Assembly (NCBI GenBank): GCA_951802425.1
Contig: OX637799.1
Span: forward strand, 310,001 to 374,000
From: Clavaria fumosa
Taxonomy: Eukaryota; Basidiomycota; Agaricomycetes; Agaricales; Clavariaceae
Direction of reading: 5' to 3'
Length of the DNA: 64,000 nt
In this document: in pieces, positions 33,501 through 42,720 of the stretch
How the letters are laid out: each line of letters starts with the position of its first letter
Position numbering within the stretch: position 1 is the stretch's first letter
The notes under the pieces: generated by a model
Seen by the model: only the letters and a program-made list of their open reading frames with translations
Told to the model about the DNA's origin: nothing
Database searches by the model: none
Position numbers and translations under genes: made by a program

Positions 33501-33791
33501 TATCAGACTGGGTCTCACACAACTTAAGCATAAGCTCATGACAACAATACTAAGATAAGGGGAAAAGAGTACAAAAATGAAAACAACAAGGTACTTATAG
33601 CAAGAGCCCTGGCACTTGCTGGCATTCCCATGCTTGGACCCTCGGGTCACGTGATGCACCCAGGCCCAAGGTCATGTGATCTTACATGATTACATAATCT
33701 GACCCAGCCACAGGTCATGTGACCTTCCAACAACCCTCCCCAGTTTCTCCACAACTCCTCTTTGGGATGGCTTATGTAAGCAATCTTAACA
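33501..33791 (-). repeat. 5' LTR of family 1 gypsy
   Basis: 291 bp, matching 27601-27890. It carries a TATA-like CTTATAGC/TATAAG segment and ATCTTAGTATT, the proposed transcript 5' end. It is poorer in CpG than its partner LTR. Confidence 0.93.
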
Positions 33792-34209
33792 GCCTCCCTG
33801 AGGCCAAGCAATGCAAAATACTGGCAAAAATTGAGGTGATTGTGTCAAATATGTCCATCACAAAAAAGGATGTTGAATCCCTTGTCGGATCACTCAACCA
33901 TTGCACTATTGCCATTAAATTCAGCAGGATGTACCTTCCCTCACTCTACTGCCTCTTAAGCAAGTTTGACTGATACTCCTCCCCCTTTGTGAAACTCTGG
34001 GTCCCTAGGGACATCCACTCAGACCTAGTCTGGTGGAGGCTAGCCCTGTCATAGCCTTGGTGCAGCATGAAAATAACACCTGCACCTCCCACCCACCCAG
34101 CGCATGTGCACATTGATGCATCCAACTGGGGTATGGGCCTTGTTATCGACACCCATTGGTGGTCCTGGAAACTCCAGCCTACATGGAAGTCGAACAGTCA
34201 TGGCATCAG

Positions 34210-35155
34210 TAGTGATGGACATGGCCTGGCTTTGGGCCGGGCCAGGCCCATTTAGGCCAGGCCAGGCCAGGCCGTCTGGTTGGCTTCTGGAGGCTTTTGG
34301 CCTGGCCCAGACATTTCCAAGCCCTGAGCTGGGCCGTGAGGCCGTGGCTGATACAAAGATCATGTGATCATGATCAGTAAGTGCATGACTGGTCAACTCC
34401 TCAATGAGGTGATGCTTACCACTCCACCCACCCACTCCTCCCCACTATCTCCACCTGCACTCAAGTGCTTAACATATACCCTGTCGTCCTCGCTCTTATT
34501 CCTACTCTCGCCCATGTCCTCCTGCTTCTCTCCCCCTTCCACCTCACTCTGTCCCTCACCTCTTGGTCAGCAGCCACAGGATAAAGGGACATCCTTCTGT
34601 ATGTCCCTCCAATCTGCATGCACAGCCTTTCGTAGTCTTGAGCAAAATGTGGAGAAGATCCTTGTTTGCATCCTTCCCCTTGCCGCAGTTGCCACGGCGA
34701 GCGGGTGTTCAGGTCTCTAGATGATGCTAACAATAGACATGGAGTAGGCGATGGTGATGCGTGAGTTGGCCAATTTTCTAACCGTTTGCATCTCTAATAA
34801 TACTCATGGACATCTCCAGCGAGGGAAGGAGGCACTGCCCAAGTTTCTTTTTTCCTGTCTCTCTGGTGTCAATCAGAGGTGACTGGGGCCAGGATTTCCT
34901 GCTGGATCTGGCCGAGATCAAGCTTGAGCACCTCAGGATGGAGCTTGACTATATCATGCATGTATCCTACATGTTTTTTCTGTCCCTCTATGTACATTGT
35001 TGGTCTTATACAAAAGCCCTGGCCTGGGCCAGGCCAAGCCAGAGCCAAGCCAATATAAAGGGCTTTGGCCTGGCTCAGAGATTCTGAAAGCCGGAGCCCT
35101 CTGAGGCCAGGCCAAAGCCCTGGCTTCCAGGCCAAGCTGGGCCAGAACATCACTA
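34210..35155. mobile_element. hAT-like non-autonomous element with GGCCTGGC-rich ends (946 bp)
   Basis: It begins TAGTGATGGACATGGCCTGG and ends CCAGAACATCACTA, giving imperfect inverted ends TAGTGATG. Flanks GGCATCAG (34202-34209) and GGCATTGG (35156-35163) resemble a diverged 8-bp duplication. Removing it restores the RNase H reading SHGIGWGEMVAVELA of the surrounding YR element, which confirms it as an insertion. Both ends carry clustered GGCCAGGCC/GGCCTGGCC motifs. Confidence 0.78.
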
Positions 35156-35266
35156 GGCATTGGCTGGGGGGAGATGGTTGCTGTTGAGCTGGCCACTGTG
35201 ACCCTAATCAGACTGGGTTTCTCTAATGTCTCCATCACGATCCACTCTGACAACACTGGCATAGTT

Positions 35267-35515
35267 CATCAGGAAACATCAAATTTTCTTGATGCTGTCT
35301 TGTTTTGTCTTGACTCTGTCTTGATAATCTTGACAGAAAAATCAAGTTAGTCAAGACAAATCAAGAAGATGGACCTACTTGATTAAGAACTTTTTGTCTT
35401 GATCTGTCTTGATTTGAGGATTCAAGACAGTCAAGAAACAAATCAAGACCAATTAAGTGCAATCAAGACATGTAAGAAGGTCCAAATTGTCAAGAAATTT
35501 TGAGGTTTCCTGATG
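35267..35515. mobile_element. 249-bp MITE made of TCAAGAC/GTCTTGA motifs
   Basis: The ends CATCAGGAAACATCAAA and the complement of TTTGAGGTTTCCTGATG form a 26-bp inverted repeat with two mismatches. The interior is a patchwork of TCAAGAC and GTCTTGA in alternating orientation. It interrupts the RNase H region of the decayed YR element after HSDNTGIVH. The target duplication is unclear. Confidence 0.75.
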
Positions 35516-36429
35516 TTGGTGCATTTCACTGCAGGTGCTTGTGAAGCCCTTCACAAAATGCTTTGCTACACTGCACTCTGATGCTAGCGCACAACTTCAG
35601 CATCCATCTCTGCTTTGTTTGGATCCCCTCTGCTAGTAACCTTGCCAACAGCCCCTCATGCAGCTCCCCAGGATGATGGGACTTACTCCTGCCTTGCCCA
35701 CCCACCCTTTGCTCTTCATGATCTGTTATCCCCAGTCCAGTGCAATTCGGATGTGTTCCCGACCTAGTTTTGCTGTCTAAGCTTACCTGTTTTATGTATG
35801 TCTGTCCACTGCACCTTCCATAGAGAATTACAATTCTGTCTGCATCTGGACCAATTGTAAAGTGCCCCATTGACATGCCTGCCATGAGCTTAAATTCCAT
35901 AACTCAGTCCTCAATATCTTCCACAGCCATGTCTGGTACTGAATCTTTCTCACATGATCTGGTTGCCAGCACAATCACTGCCACCTGGTCTCCATCAACT
36001 CACAACCTCTACAACCATGGCGCAGCCTGCTTCCTCGCCTGGTGCGACTTGAATGACATTGACACTGCCCTTCATTTCCCCACCTCTGAATCCCTCCTGT
36101 GCACCTTTGCGGCCACCTCCTTAGGTTCACAGTCCGCTGCTGCAGTGCGAAATGACCTGGCCAGCATACGGGCCTGGCACATCTACAATGACCTACAGTA
36201 CCTGGGCAGCACCCGCTTGCTCTACATCCTATGTGGCCTCAAGAATCGAATGCCCCCTTCGTCCTGGAGGCCTGCTTGCCCCGCCATTCGCCTCGTGCAT
36301 ATCACGGCCTTGCACAACTCACTCGACCTAAACAACAACCTAGACACCGCCATCTTCACACTGGCTACCTGTGCCTTCTGGGGCTAAGCAAGGCTGGGAG
36401 AACTCCTACCACATCAGGAGAATAATTGG

Positions 36430-36590
36430 GGTGGTAAAACAAGGTATATACTGTCATACCAATCTTAACCTGTTTTAACACCTAGCCTGGTATATACCAC
36501 ACTTAAACTGGTTATAACCTGGTTTATACTTGGTTATACCAAATTATAACATTTTATACTTCTCTACACCACAAAGTGGTATGACAGGGC
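36430..36590. repeat. Small TATACC-rich insertion in the recombinase remnant
   Basis: The recombinase frame is lost after RLGELLPHQENN and resumes at about 36595. The gap contains repeated GGTATA, TTATACC and TTAACC-like words, and both ends contain GGTGGTA/TGGTATG-like sequence. Boundaries are approximate. Confidence 0.5.
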
Positions 36591-37175
36591 TATGATTTTG
36601 CTGATGCATCTAAAGCAGATGTCCCCCTCATTAACATACTGCATGTACAACACCTGTCTCCACCTTCTTCTATACTGGGATCCAGACTAATCCACCTCCC
36701 CTGGACGAAGACGCAGAGGGATAGGGGGGACTCCATCGCTGTATGTTGGCAATGAGGCCCAGGAGACCCCATCTGGGCACTTGAAAACCACATCAAAGTG
36801 AACAGATTAAGTGACAAAACCGAATCCCCCCTCGCCTGCTATCGCACATCATGCAGCACCATATCCACCCTTGTGAAGGGTGGCTTCCTGAAGCGCTGCA
36901 ACGCAGTGCTCAGTAGCCTGGGGTATGGCCATTTCTCGGGCCACTGCTTCAGGATTGGAGGCACAATGGAGCTTCTTGTGCGCAGTGTCGACCCAAATGT
37001 AGTGCGCATGATGGGACGGTGGTCCTTGGACAGTTTCTTATGGTACTGGTGCAATATCTCAGACATCACGGCCCTCCATGTTGAAGAACTGAATGATGGA
37101 TCTTTCTCTGGGCACCATTCCGGGGTTGCAGGGTGGCCCACTGTGGGTGCGCTTCCCCCCTCTGGCACACCATAG

Positions 37176-37283
37176 ATAGGAGTCCTCATGTGGACACCTC
37201 TCTCCCCCAAAAAGTAGACACAACCTGTACACCATTAGCCCTATTTTCTATTACCACATCCCTACAATTTGGCTGAAAAGATG
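37176..37283. other. Short unassigned stretch
   Basis: Sequence after the recombinase remnant and before the truncated LTR; nothing recognised. Confidence 0.3.
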
Positions 37284-37488
37284 AGAATTACATAATTGTG
37301 AGATCACCTGACCTGGGGCTTGGGCACATCACATGATCTGAGAGGTCTGAGCATGGGAACTCTGGGAAGTCCTGAAGCTCTCACTATAAGTACCTTCACT
37401 TTTCCTATTTTGTACTCTTTTCCCCTTATGTTAGTATTGTCATCATGACCTTACATTTATTATAAGTTGTGTGAGACCCAGTCTGATA
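37284..37488 (+). mobile_element. 5'-truncated solo LTR of gypsy family 1
   Basis: It matches the 3' two thirds of the LTR at 22248-22537 (TTACATAATTGTGAGATCAC, then CCCCTTATGTTAGTATTGT, ending CCCAGTCTGATA). The first part of the LTR is missing. Confidence 0.85.
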
Positions 37489-37494
37489 GGGTCA

Positions 37495-37915
37495 GGGGAA
37501 AACAGATAGGTGAGGGGTGAGTGTGAGTATGGGTGTGAGTGAGTGAGGGTGAGGCTATGTGAGGGACTGTTGCCAGGGGTGAGTGAGGGTGGAGCAAGAG
37601 TATGTGATGGGGAGGGTTGATGTTAGATTAAGCCCTGAGGGTAAGGGGGTGATTGAGGTGTGAGAGTGAAATTGGTTGTGAGAGAGCAGGTGAATGAAGT
37701 AAGGGTGAATATGAGTTAGGGTGAGGGTAGGTGAAGGGTAAGCAGGGGTTAAGGTGATTGAGGGGAGAGGGGATGAGAGTGAGAGTGAGAGTGATTGTTA
37801 TGAGGGTTACTGGGGGTGATTAAGGTGAGTAGGCAAGGGTGAATGTGACTGAGGGTGACAGGTGGAGTGGGTGAAGGTGCAGGTAAGAGTAGGGGTGAGG
37901 GTGCACATGTTCTGA
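37495..37915. repeat. G-rich GGGTGAG/GAGTGAG minisatellite
   Basis: About 420 bp of degenerate GTGAGGGTGAG-type units, strongly G-rich and nearly C-free on the plus strand. A single GTTAGGGTGAGGGT stretch resembles telomere sequence, but no TTAGGG array exists. Confidence 0.8.
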
Positions 37916-38928
37916 CATGTTCTGGCAGCTTTCAACCACTCAAAGTACTCAACCCCTCTGCTCCTTGCAGCATCCACAAGGGTTTTGTTGTTCCTTACTT
38001 ATTACAGACATGATACCAGAGCCATAGTGCTAGCCTGCTTTATCAGAGGCAATGCCATGGGTCCTTATCTAGTAAACTGAATGGCATGTGAGTATACACC
38101 ATTGTGCTAGGGTGAAAACCAGCATACTACTCAGTATAGTATACCAATACCACTAAGGCAAATCTGCTTTTATACTTTCATTGTTGAGGACTTGAGGTTC
38201 ATACTTATGTTCACAAGGTTTTTGCCAGTCTCATTGGTAAAGCAGTAGGGGGTGTTATTATAAACCCAAGCAACGGTTTTGCTGATGCAGAGCCTGGTCG
38301 GTCTCACTAATTACGAGAGAATAGAAACCAAACTGGGCGTGTTACCTTGCTCTAGCAAGGTCTCCAACGCTCATATTTGTCAGCAATCCACGTTGCTTGT
38401 AACTCTTTGGTTCTCAGTCCCAATCAAGGAAATTTGCTTGAGCTTATGCTGTTCATACTGTTAATCTCATTGTCCACATAAGTCGTCACTGTTGTTTAGC
38501 TGTATGATTAACTTGTTCCCACTATTCACCTTTCTGTACCCTCCCGTAGCATTCCCTGTCGAGTGCTTTAACCATTATTTACTGAGGTTTGAAGTGGCTG
38601 TGCTTGTGACCATTCATTCCCAAACCAGCCCCTGGTCGTACAAAAGCATCTCCCTCGGGTAACGGAAACAGCAACCAGCGTGCCTCGGGATCGAAATTGA
38701 GGGAAAGGAAGAACGGTAAATTGAGTGGGAACGGTTCGCAGACGGAAGGTAACAACGGAATGGAGAGTGCGTCGGGCGAGGGGGGGAACGCTTGAGTTCG
38801 TGGTGTGGGTAGAGCGAGAACACTCCAGATTAGTCTGGATTTTATTATTTGTAATACACCATACTGTGCAGTAAATGCAGATGGTACGAGAGCACATAAG
38901 TCATAAGGACACTATAAGTAGTAGAGCA
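37916..38928. other. Intergenic stretch before the YR retrotransposon
   Basis: No gene is recognised. About 35 bp at 38286-38322 match the 3' flank of the nucleotidyltransferase gene (about 47944-47980) with only transition differences. CpG becomes frequent again from about 38280, marking the edge of the depleted domain. Confidence 0.35.
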
Positions 38929-39061
38929 TCGCAGTTTGGCCTAATCTGAGCTAGTGAAGTTTAGGCCACAACCCGTGCTTACTAAGAAAGTAATGGGAAT
39001 GATGGCGCGGACAGTGCTCAGTCCGCCCCAGTCATTCTCTCCCCCAGCAGACGCATTCTCA
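38929..39061 (+). repeat. Split direct repeat A1
   Basis: 133 bp starting TCGCAGTTTGGCCTAATC; one difference from A2 (CCCGTGC against CCAGTGC) was noticed. Confidence 0.95.
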
Positions 39062-39162
39062 ATTATAGCAAGCCGTTCGCCACCTTCTTCTTACTTGCTG
39101 TCGAATAGCTTGCTGTTGGATATCCTCAATATAAGAAACACCACCTACCTCAGTGTTAAAGA

Positions 39163-40386
39163 ATGGTTCAGTTGACAGAAGCTGAAGCTTTGCGCCGCGC
39201 AGAGCTGCTCTCGCGAAACACCGCACGCGCAGCGAGACGTGCCGATCCGCTTCATATAGATCCCGTTACAGACGACGAAGACGAGGACTTCGCTCCTGCT
39301 GAGAACCCGCCTGAAAACCCGCCGGAACCCAATGGCGAACTAGACGACATCAGTCGCCTGCACAGGCTCCCCTTAGAAGCGTTCCGGGCAGTCATGAATA
39401 TAGCCATCTTGAAGGAGGCCGAAGGCCTGCGTAAGTCAGCGGGAAGTCAAGCCGAATCAACAGAGCGTAACCTCGATAAAACCGCCGTGTTTTTCAAAGT
39501 AGCAGACGAAAAAGAACGAATTTACACGGGGAAGACGTACGAGATCGCCGACCCTATCTGGCACCTAGTGCAGTCCGGTGTGCACTTGATATTACCTTCC
39601 TTAACCACCGCCAGTTTGAAAGAGCTTGTGACCAACCCCGGAGTCATGAAGACGCGCAAGGGACTGGATGCGGTTGGGTCAAAGAGGGTGTTACTGGACC
39701 AATCAATGTTCGGACTAGAGGAGAACCTTCCTGAAAACTTGTGGCATGAGGCCTGGCACAACCAGGACCTCATCTACAAAGCTGCATGCGAACCCGACAT
39801 CTATGCGTACTTCAAGAACCATTGGTCGTTCTGCTCAAGCCAAGAGGGTTTCTCGGAGAATTACCGCGCCATCTTGGCCTTCGACTCGTACGTGAGACGC
39901 ACGTATGTACACTCGCGTGCACGGCTTTCGGGTTCTGAGTACTCAGCAAAATTTTCCGAGTTCAAATTGGAGTCGATGCTAGCCAGAGTAAATCAAGCCG
40001 TGCGAGCGCGCGAACCTGGTCGAGGAGGAACTATTGCCTCCACGTCTGCACGATACGAGCCCTACCCCAGTGAGAGGGCCCCTCGGTCCGACAGGCCCTT
40101 TTCGAGAGGCACAAAGGGCAACGCCGCCGGCCCTTTGTGCCTCATCTGTGCTCGACGCGGTCACCTTAGTGCGAACTGTAACCACTCCGCCACCGAGTCA
40201 GGAGGGAAGCCAACTGCAGCTTGGACGGATGGCAAGCTTGTCCGCATCTCGAATCAGACAGAAATCTGTCTCTTGTTCAACCTCCGAATGGATGCATGTC
40301 GGTCCTCTCACAGTGCCGCCACCCACCACATCTGTTCATTCTGCGGATCCAAAACGCACGGAGCCTCTTCACGTAAATGTTGTTGA
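39163..40386 (+). CDS. YR retrotransposon ORF1 (gag-like, zinc knuckles)
   Basis: 407 residues, starting at the first ATG about 100 bp after repeat A1. An acidic N-terminal segment (DDEDEDF near residue 40) precedes a conserved gag-like core with LWHEAWHNQDLIYKAA and the FKNHWSFC segment. Two zinc-binding motifs follow: CLICARRGHLSANC (CX2CX4HX4C, nt 40138-40179) and, near the C-terminus, CSFCGSKTHGASSRKC. A NQTEICLLFN motif lies between them. Nucleic-acid packaging is the expected role. The frame stops 4 nt before the ATG of ORF2. No defects are seen. Confidence 0.85.
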   Translation: MVQLTEAEALRRAELLSRNTARAARRADPLHIDPVTDDEDEDFAPAENPPENPPEPNGELDDISRLHRLPLEAFRAVMNIAILKEAEGLRKSAGSQAESTERNLDKTAVFFKVADEKERIYTGKTYEIADPIWHLVQSGVHLILPSLTTASLKELVTNPGVMKTRKGLDAVGSKRVLLDQSMFGLEENLPENLWHEAWHNQDLIYKAACEPDIYAYFKNHWSFCSSQEGFSENYRAILAFDSYVRRTYVHSRARLSGSEYSAKFSEFKLESMLARVNQAVRAREPGRGGTIASTSARYEPYPSERAPRSDRPFSRGTKGNAAGPLCLICARRGHLSANCNHSATESGGKPTAAWTDGKLVRISNQTEICLLFNLRMDACRSSHSAATHHICSFCGSKTHGASSRKCC

Positions 40387-40390
40387 CCCT

Positions 40391-42720
40391 ATGGGTCTCA
40401 TTGTAACTCCCATGCTTGCTGCAGGGTTTGACTCCTTGCTAGCGAAGTACAATTTGGCGGAAGCCTTTCCGACGCTAGTCCGTCGCCTCTCCCATGGATT
40501 CCCTCTAGGGAATTTTGTTCCTTTACAGCGTACATACGTTTTCAAGAATCACGTCTCGGATCCGAGCGGTCTTCAACACATACATCAGTATCTCCTAGAT
40601 GAGGTGGCCATAGGTCGCATGTCTGGACCCTTTTCCGAAGGGCAACTTCGTCATCTCTTTCATGGTCAACATTTTCAAACTGCCCCCCTTGGCGCAGTGC
40701 CCAAGGCTGGCGAACCTGGGCAGTTTCGCATTGTGCGGGATGCGTCATACCGTGGTGATGCCCCTCTCTCAGTAAACGACCAAATAAATCCCGACGAGCA
40801 AACAACCCGTTGGGGCAAGGCCTTAGATATGGCAGAAATAGTGAGTACTGTCTCTTTTACTCTCAGCTGGGGAACCCCACAGACACGTAAAGTTGGGCGC
40901 TGTCGACACCCGACTCCATGCGGACCTTTGTGCTGTCTGCCACCTGAAGCCTTCACGGCAGAAGTCGCTGTTGCGATATCGTGTCGTGAGCACCTATCGT
41001 GTCGTCACTCAGACGTAGTCGTGTGCTGCCCTGAGAGTGCAGTCGTGTGCTGCCGCCCCAGGTGCTGTCGTGTGCTGTTGCCTGGGTGCAGTCGTGTGCT
41101 GCCATGCAGGTGTGGTCGTGAGCCACCTTGCGGACACAGTCGTGTGCTGTCGTCTTTGCGCAGTCGCGTGCTGCCGCCCTCGCGCAGTCGTGTGCTGCCG
41201 CCCTTGCGCAGTCGTGTGCTGCTGCCCTTGCGCAGTTGTGTACTGCCGGAGGGGCCTCATGTCGTGATGAGCATAGAGCAATGCTGACCAGTCTCTTTCC
41301 ACTTCCCTTTGTTTCGATCTTGGATCAGGTGTCCCTTGCTCCAGCAGGATCGCAGGCAGCGGAGCTTGACATAGCGGCTGCCTATCGCACTGTACCATGC
41401 TTGCCAGACCATAAACGTTTTCTAGTCTGTAGGGTCGGCAACTCCTTCTTCATGGATCACGCCGTGCCCTTTGGTATTGCATCCGCACACTATCTCTTAG
41501 GTGAGGTAGCTGATGCAACTCTGGATATTATTACTGCTTGCCAAAAGGAACAAGCCTGGAAGTCTGCGTGCACCCGCCAGGTTTCTCTCAAAGCTCAGAG
41601 TGTGCAGTGCGAGTCAAGTCCACTCTTCTGGAGCAATGGGGAGGGCTTCACTAGCCCAGTAGGGTTGGGCGGTCCAGACTCAAAGGTCGCGCAGCCGCCA
41701 GCCGTCGATTGGATCCGCCTGGGCATCGGGCCATCTCTGAAATGGGTGGATGACTTCGTCTTTTTCCGTTATCCAGTGCAGGCAGAGCAGCCTTCTGGTA
41801 CTGGCAAGTTGGGAGGAGCCCCCTACCAGTACTCCTATGATCTGGCGGACATACGTCGGTTCACCGATCCCTTGGGTATCCCATGGCACGCAACCAAGTT
41901 CAAAGACTTTGGGTTTGAAGTAAAGTACCTTGGATTTGTGTGGGATCTTGCAGCACGCACCGTCACCCTACAGGAAGTCAAACGTCTCAAGTATGCTAGC
42001 AAAGTAAATGACTTCCTCCGTTCGCTGGACCGAGGAATGCGAGTAAGGAAAGAGGTTGTGGCAAGTGTAAATGGCACTTTATCACACGTATGCTTCATCT
42101 TCCCGCATGGTCGCGCATACCTCCCAGGGTTATCTCGACTTGTCCACACATTCGAAAACAAGCACCGCCCACGCTACGCTCCTCCCTCAGTCAGGAAGGA
42201 CATGATTTGGTGGTCAGAACTTCTGGCACTTCCTAGGCCTCCCCGTCCACTCATATCCCGAGGTGCGGTGCTAGATCTAGACATTTGGGTGGATGCTTCC
42301 ACCAGCTGGGGTATCGGCGTTTGCCTCGGCACAGGCTGGGATGCCTGGCAGTTAGTCACAGGTTGGAACTCGGAGGGACGTGAGATCGGGTGGGCCGAAA
42401 GTATTGCGGTTGAGTTGGCGGTGCGGATACTCGACGCACTTGGGACTGAAAACACGTCGGTGTTGATCAGAAGTGACAACATGGGTGTGATTGGGGCTTA
42501 CAGCAGAGGTAGGGGCAGAAACTTTCAGGTGAACCAGGCCATTCGAAGAGTTGAAACCATTGGACTGGCAACGAACGTCCTCCACGTACTCACTTATGTG
42601 GAGTCATCACTTAACAAAGCAGATCCCATATCTCGAGGCGAGTTGGGAACCCTTGCGCACAGGCTCCAATGCCGCTTTAGGCTCCCTGAGGAGCTCGCTC
42701 CTTTCCTCACACATGTTTAG
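40391..42720 (+). CDS. YR retrotransposon ORF2: reverse transcriptase-RNase H, one intron
   Basis: Exons 40391-40840 and 41329-42720 join in phase 0 to give 613 residues. The RT domain contains FRIVRDASY, motif A LDIAAAYRTVP, FGIASAHYLLG and the catalytic KWVDDFVFF (VDD box); the RNase H domain has DLDIWVDAST, GWAESIAVELAV and IRSDNMGVIGAYS. The intron 40841-41328 has a GTGAGT donor and an acceptor ending GATCAG after a pyrimidine-rich stretch. Its position falls just before RT motif A, where the decayed relative at about 27130 is continuous. The end overlaps ORF3 by 8 nt (ATGTTTAG). How ORF2 is translated after ORF1 is unknown; an in-frame extension upstream to about 40034 would also allow a frameshift product. 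Confidence 0.85.
41000..41260. repeat. Minisatellite inside the ORF2 intron
   Basis: Imperfect units of about 24 bp built around GCAGTCGTGTGCTGCCGCCC fill most of the intron. The repeat keeps short frames open but separates two conserved RT blocks, so it is intronic. Confidence 0.85.

Larger units (their letters stand above)
27601..33791 (-). mobile_element. Chromodomain Ty3/gypsy retrotransposon, family 1, complete but inactive
   Basis: The minus-strand element is bounded by LTRs 33501-33791 (5') and 27601-27890 (3') and a perfect 5-bp target duplication GCCTC (27596-27600 and 33792-33796). It sits inside the decayed YR retroelement. Order on the minus strand: gag (32838-32404), a zinc knuckle with a stop (near 32220-32180), protease with LVDSGCTNCF (31847-31326), RT split by an hAT MITE (31244-31062 and 30420-30014, with YVDD), RNase H (29815-29261), integrase (29143-28529) and a chromodomain (about 28110-27980). 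A polypurine tract (AAGAGGGGGGTGA, minus) abuts the 3' LTR. Stops, such as one after DKYPLPCI, make it non-autonomous now. Chromodomain and order place it in the chromoviruses. Confidence 0.93.
26238..37175 (+). mobile_element. Decayed tyrosine-recombinase (Ngaro/DIRS-like) retrotransposon, interrupted by later insertions
   Basis: Plus-strand remnants follow the same order as the complete element at 38929-44733. A gag-like start lies at 26238-26531. RT follows at about 26670-27600 (GCYSGPFSP, FDVNSTHHHMLTLP for motif A, KWADDFTFW for the VDD-type box), and RT continues at 33797-33970 (KKDVESLVGSLNH). RNase H is at 34100-34209 (HIDASNWGMGLV) and 35156-35266 (IGWGEMVAVELA, HSDNTGIVH). The tyrosine recombinase is at 35875-36425 and 36595-37175, with GHCFRIGG and a following FLWYW tyrosine. 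Stops and frameshifts are frequent. Insertions inside it are a gypsy (27601-33791), MITEs (34210-35155, 35267-35515) and a small TATACC-rich unit (about 36430-36590). Confidence 0.82.

Noticed and set aside
37495..37915. Interstitial telomere array
   Set aside because: Only one TTAGGG-like word occurs; the units are GGGTGAG/GAGTGAG.
40841..41328. Treating the block in the YR element RT as an ordinary transposon insertion
   Set aside because: It has exact GT-AG borders, joins in phase, and shows no inverted ends or target duplication.
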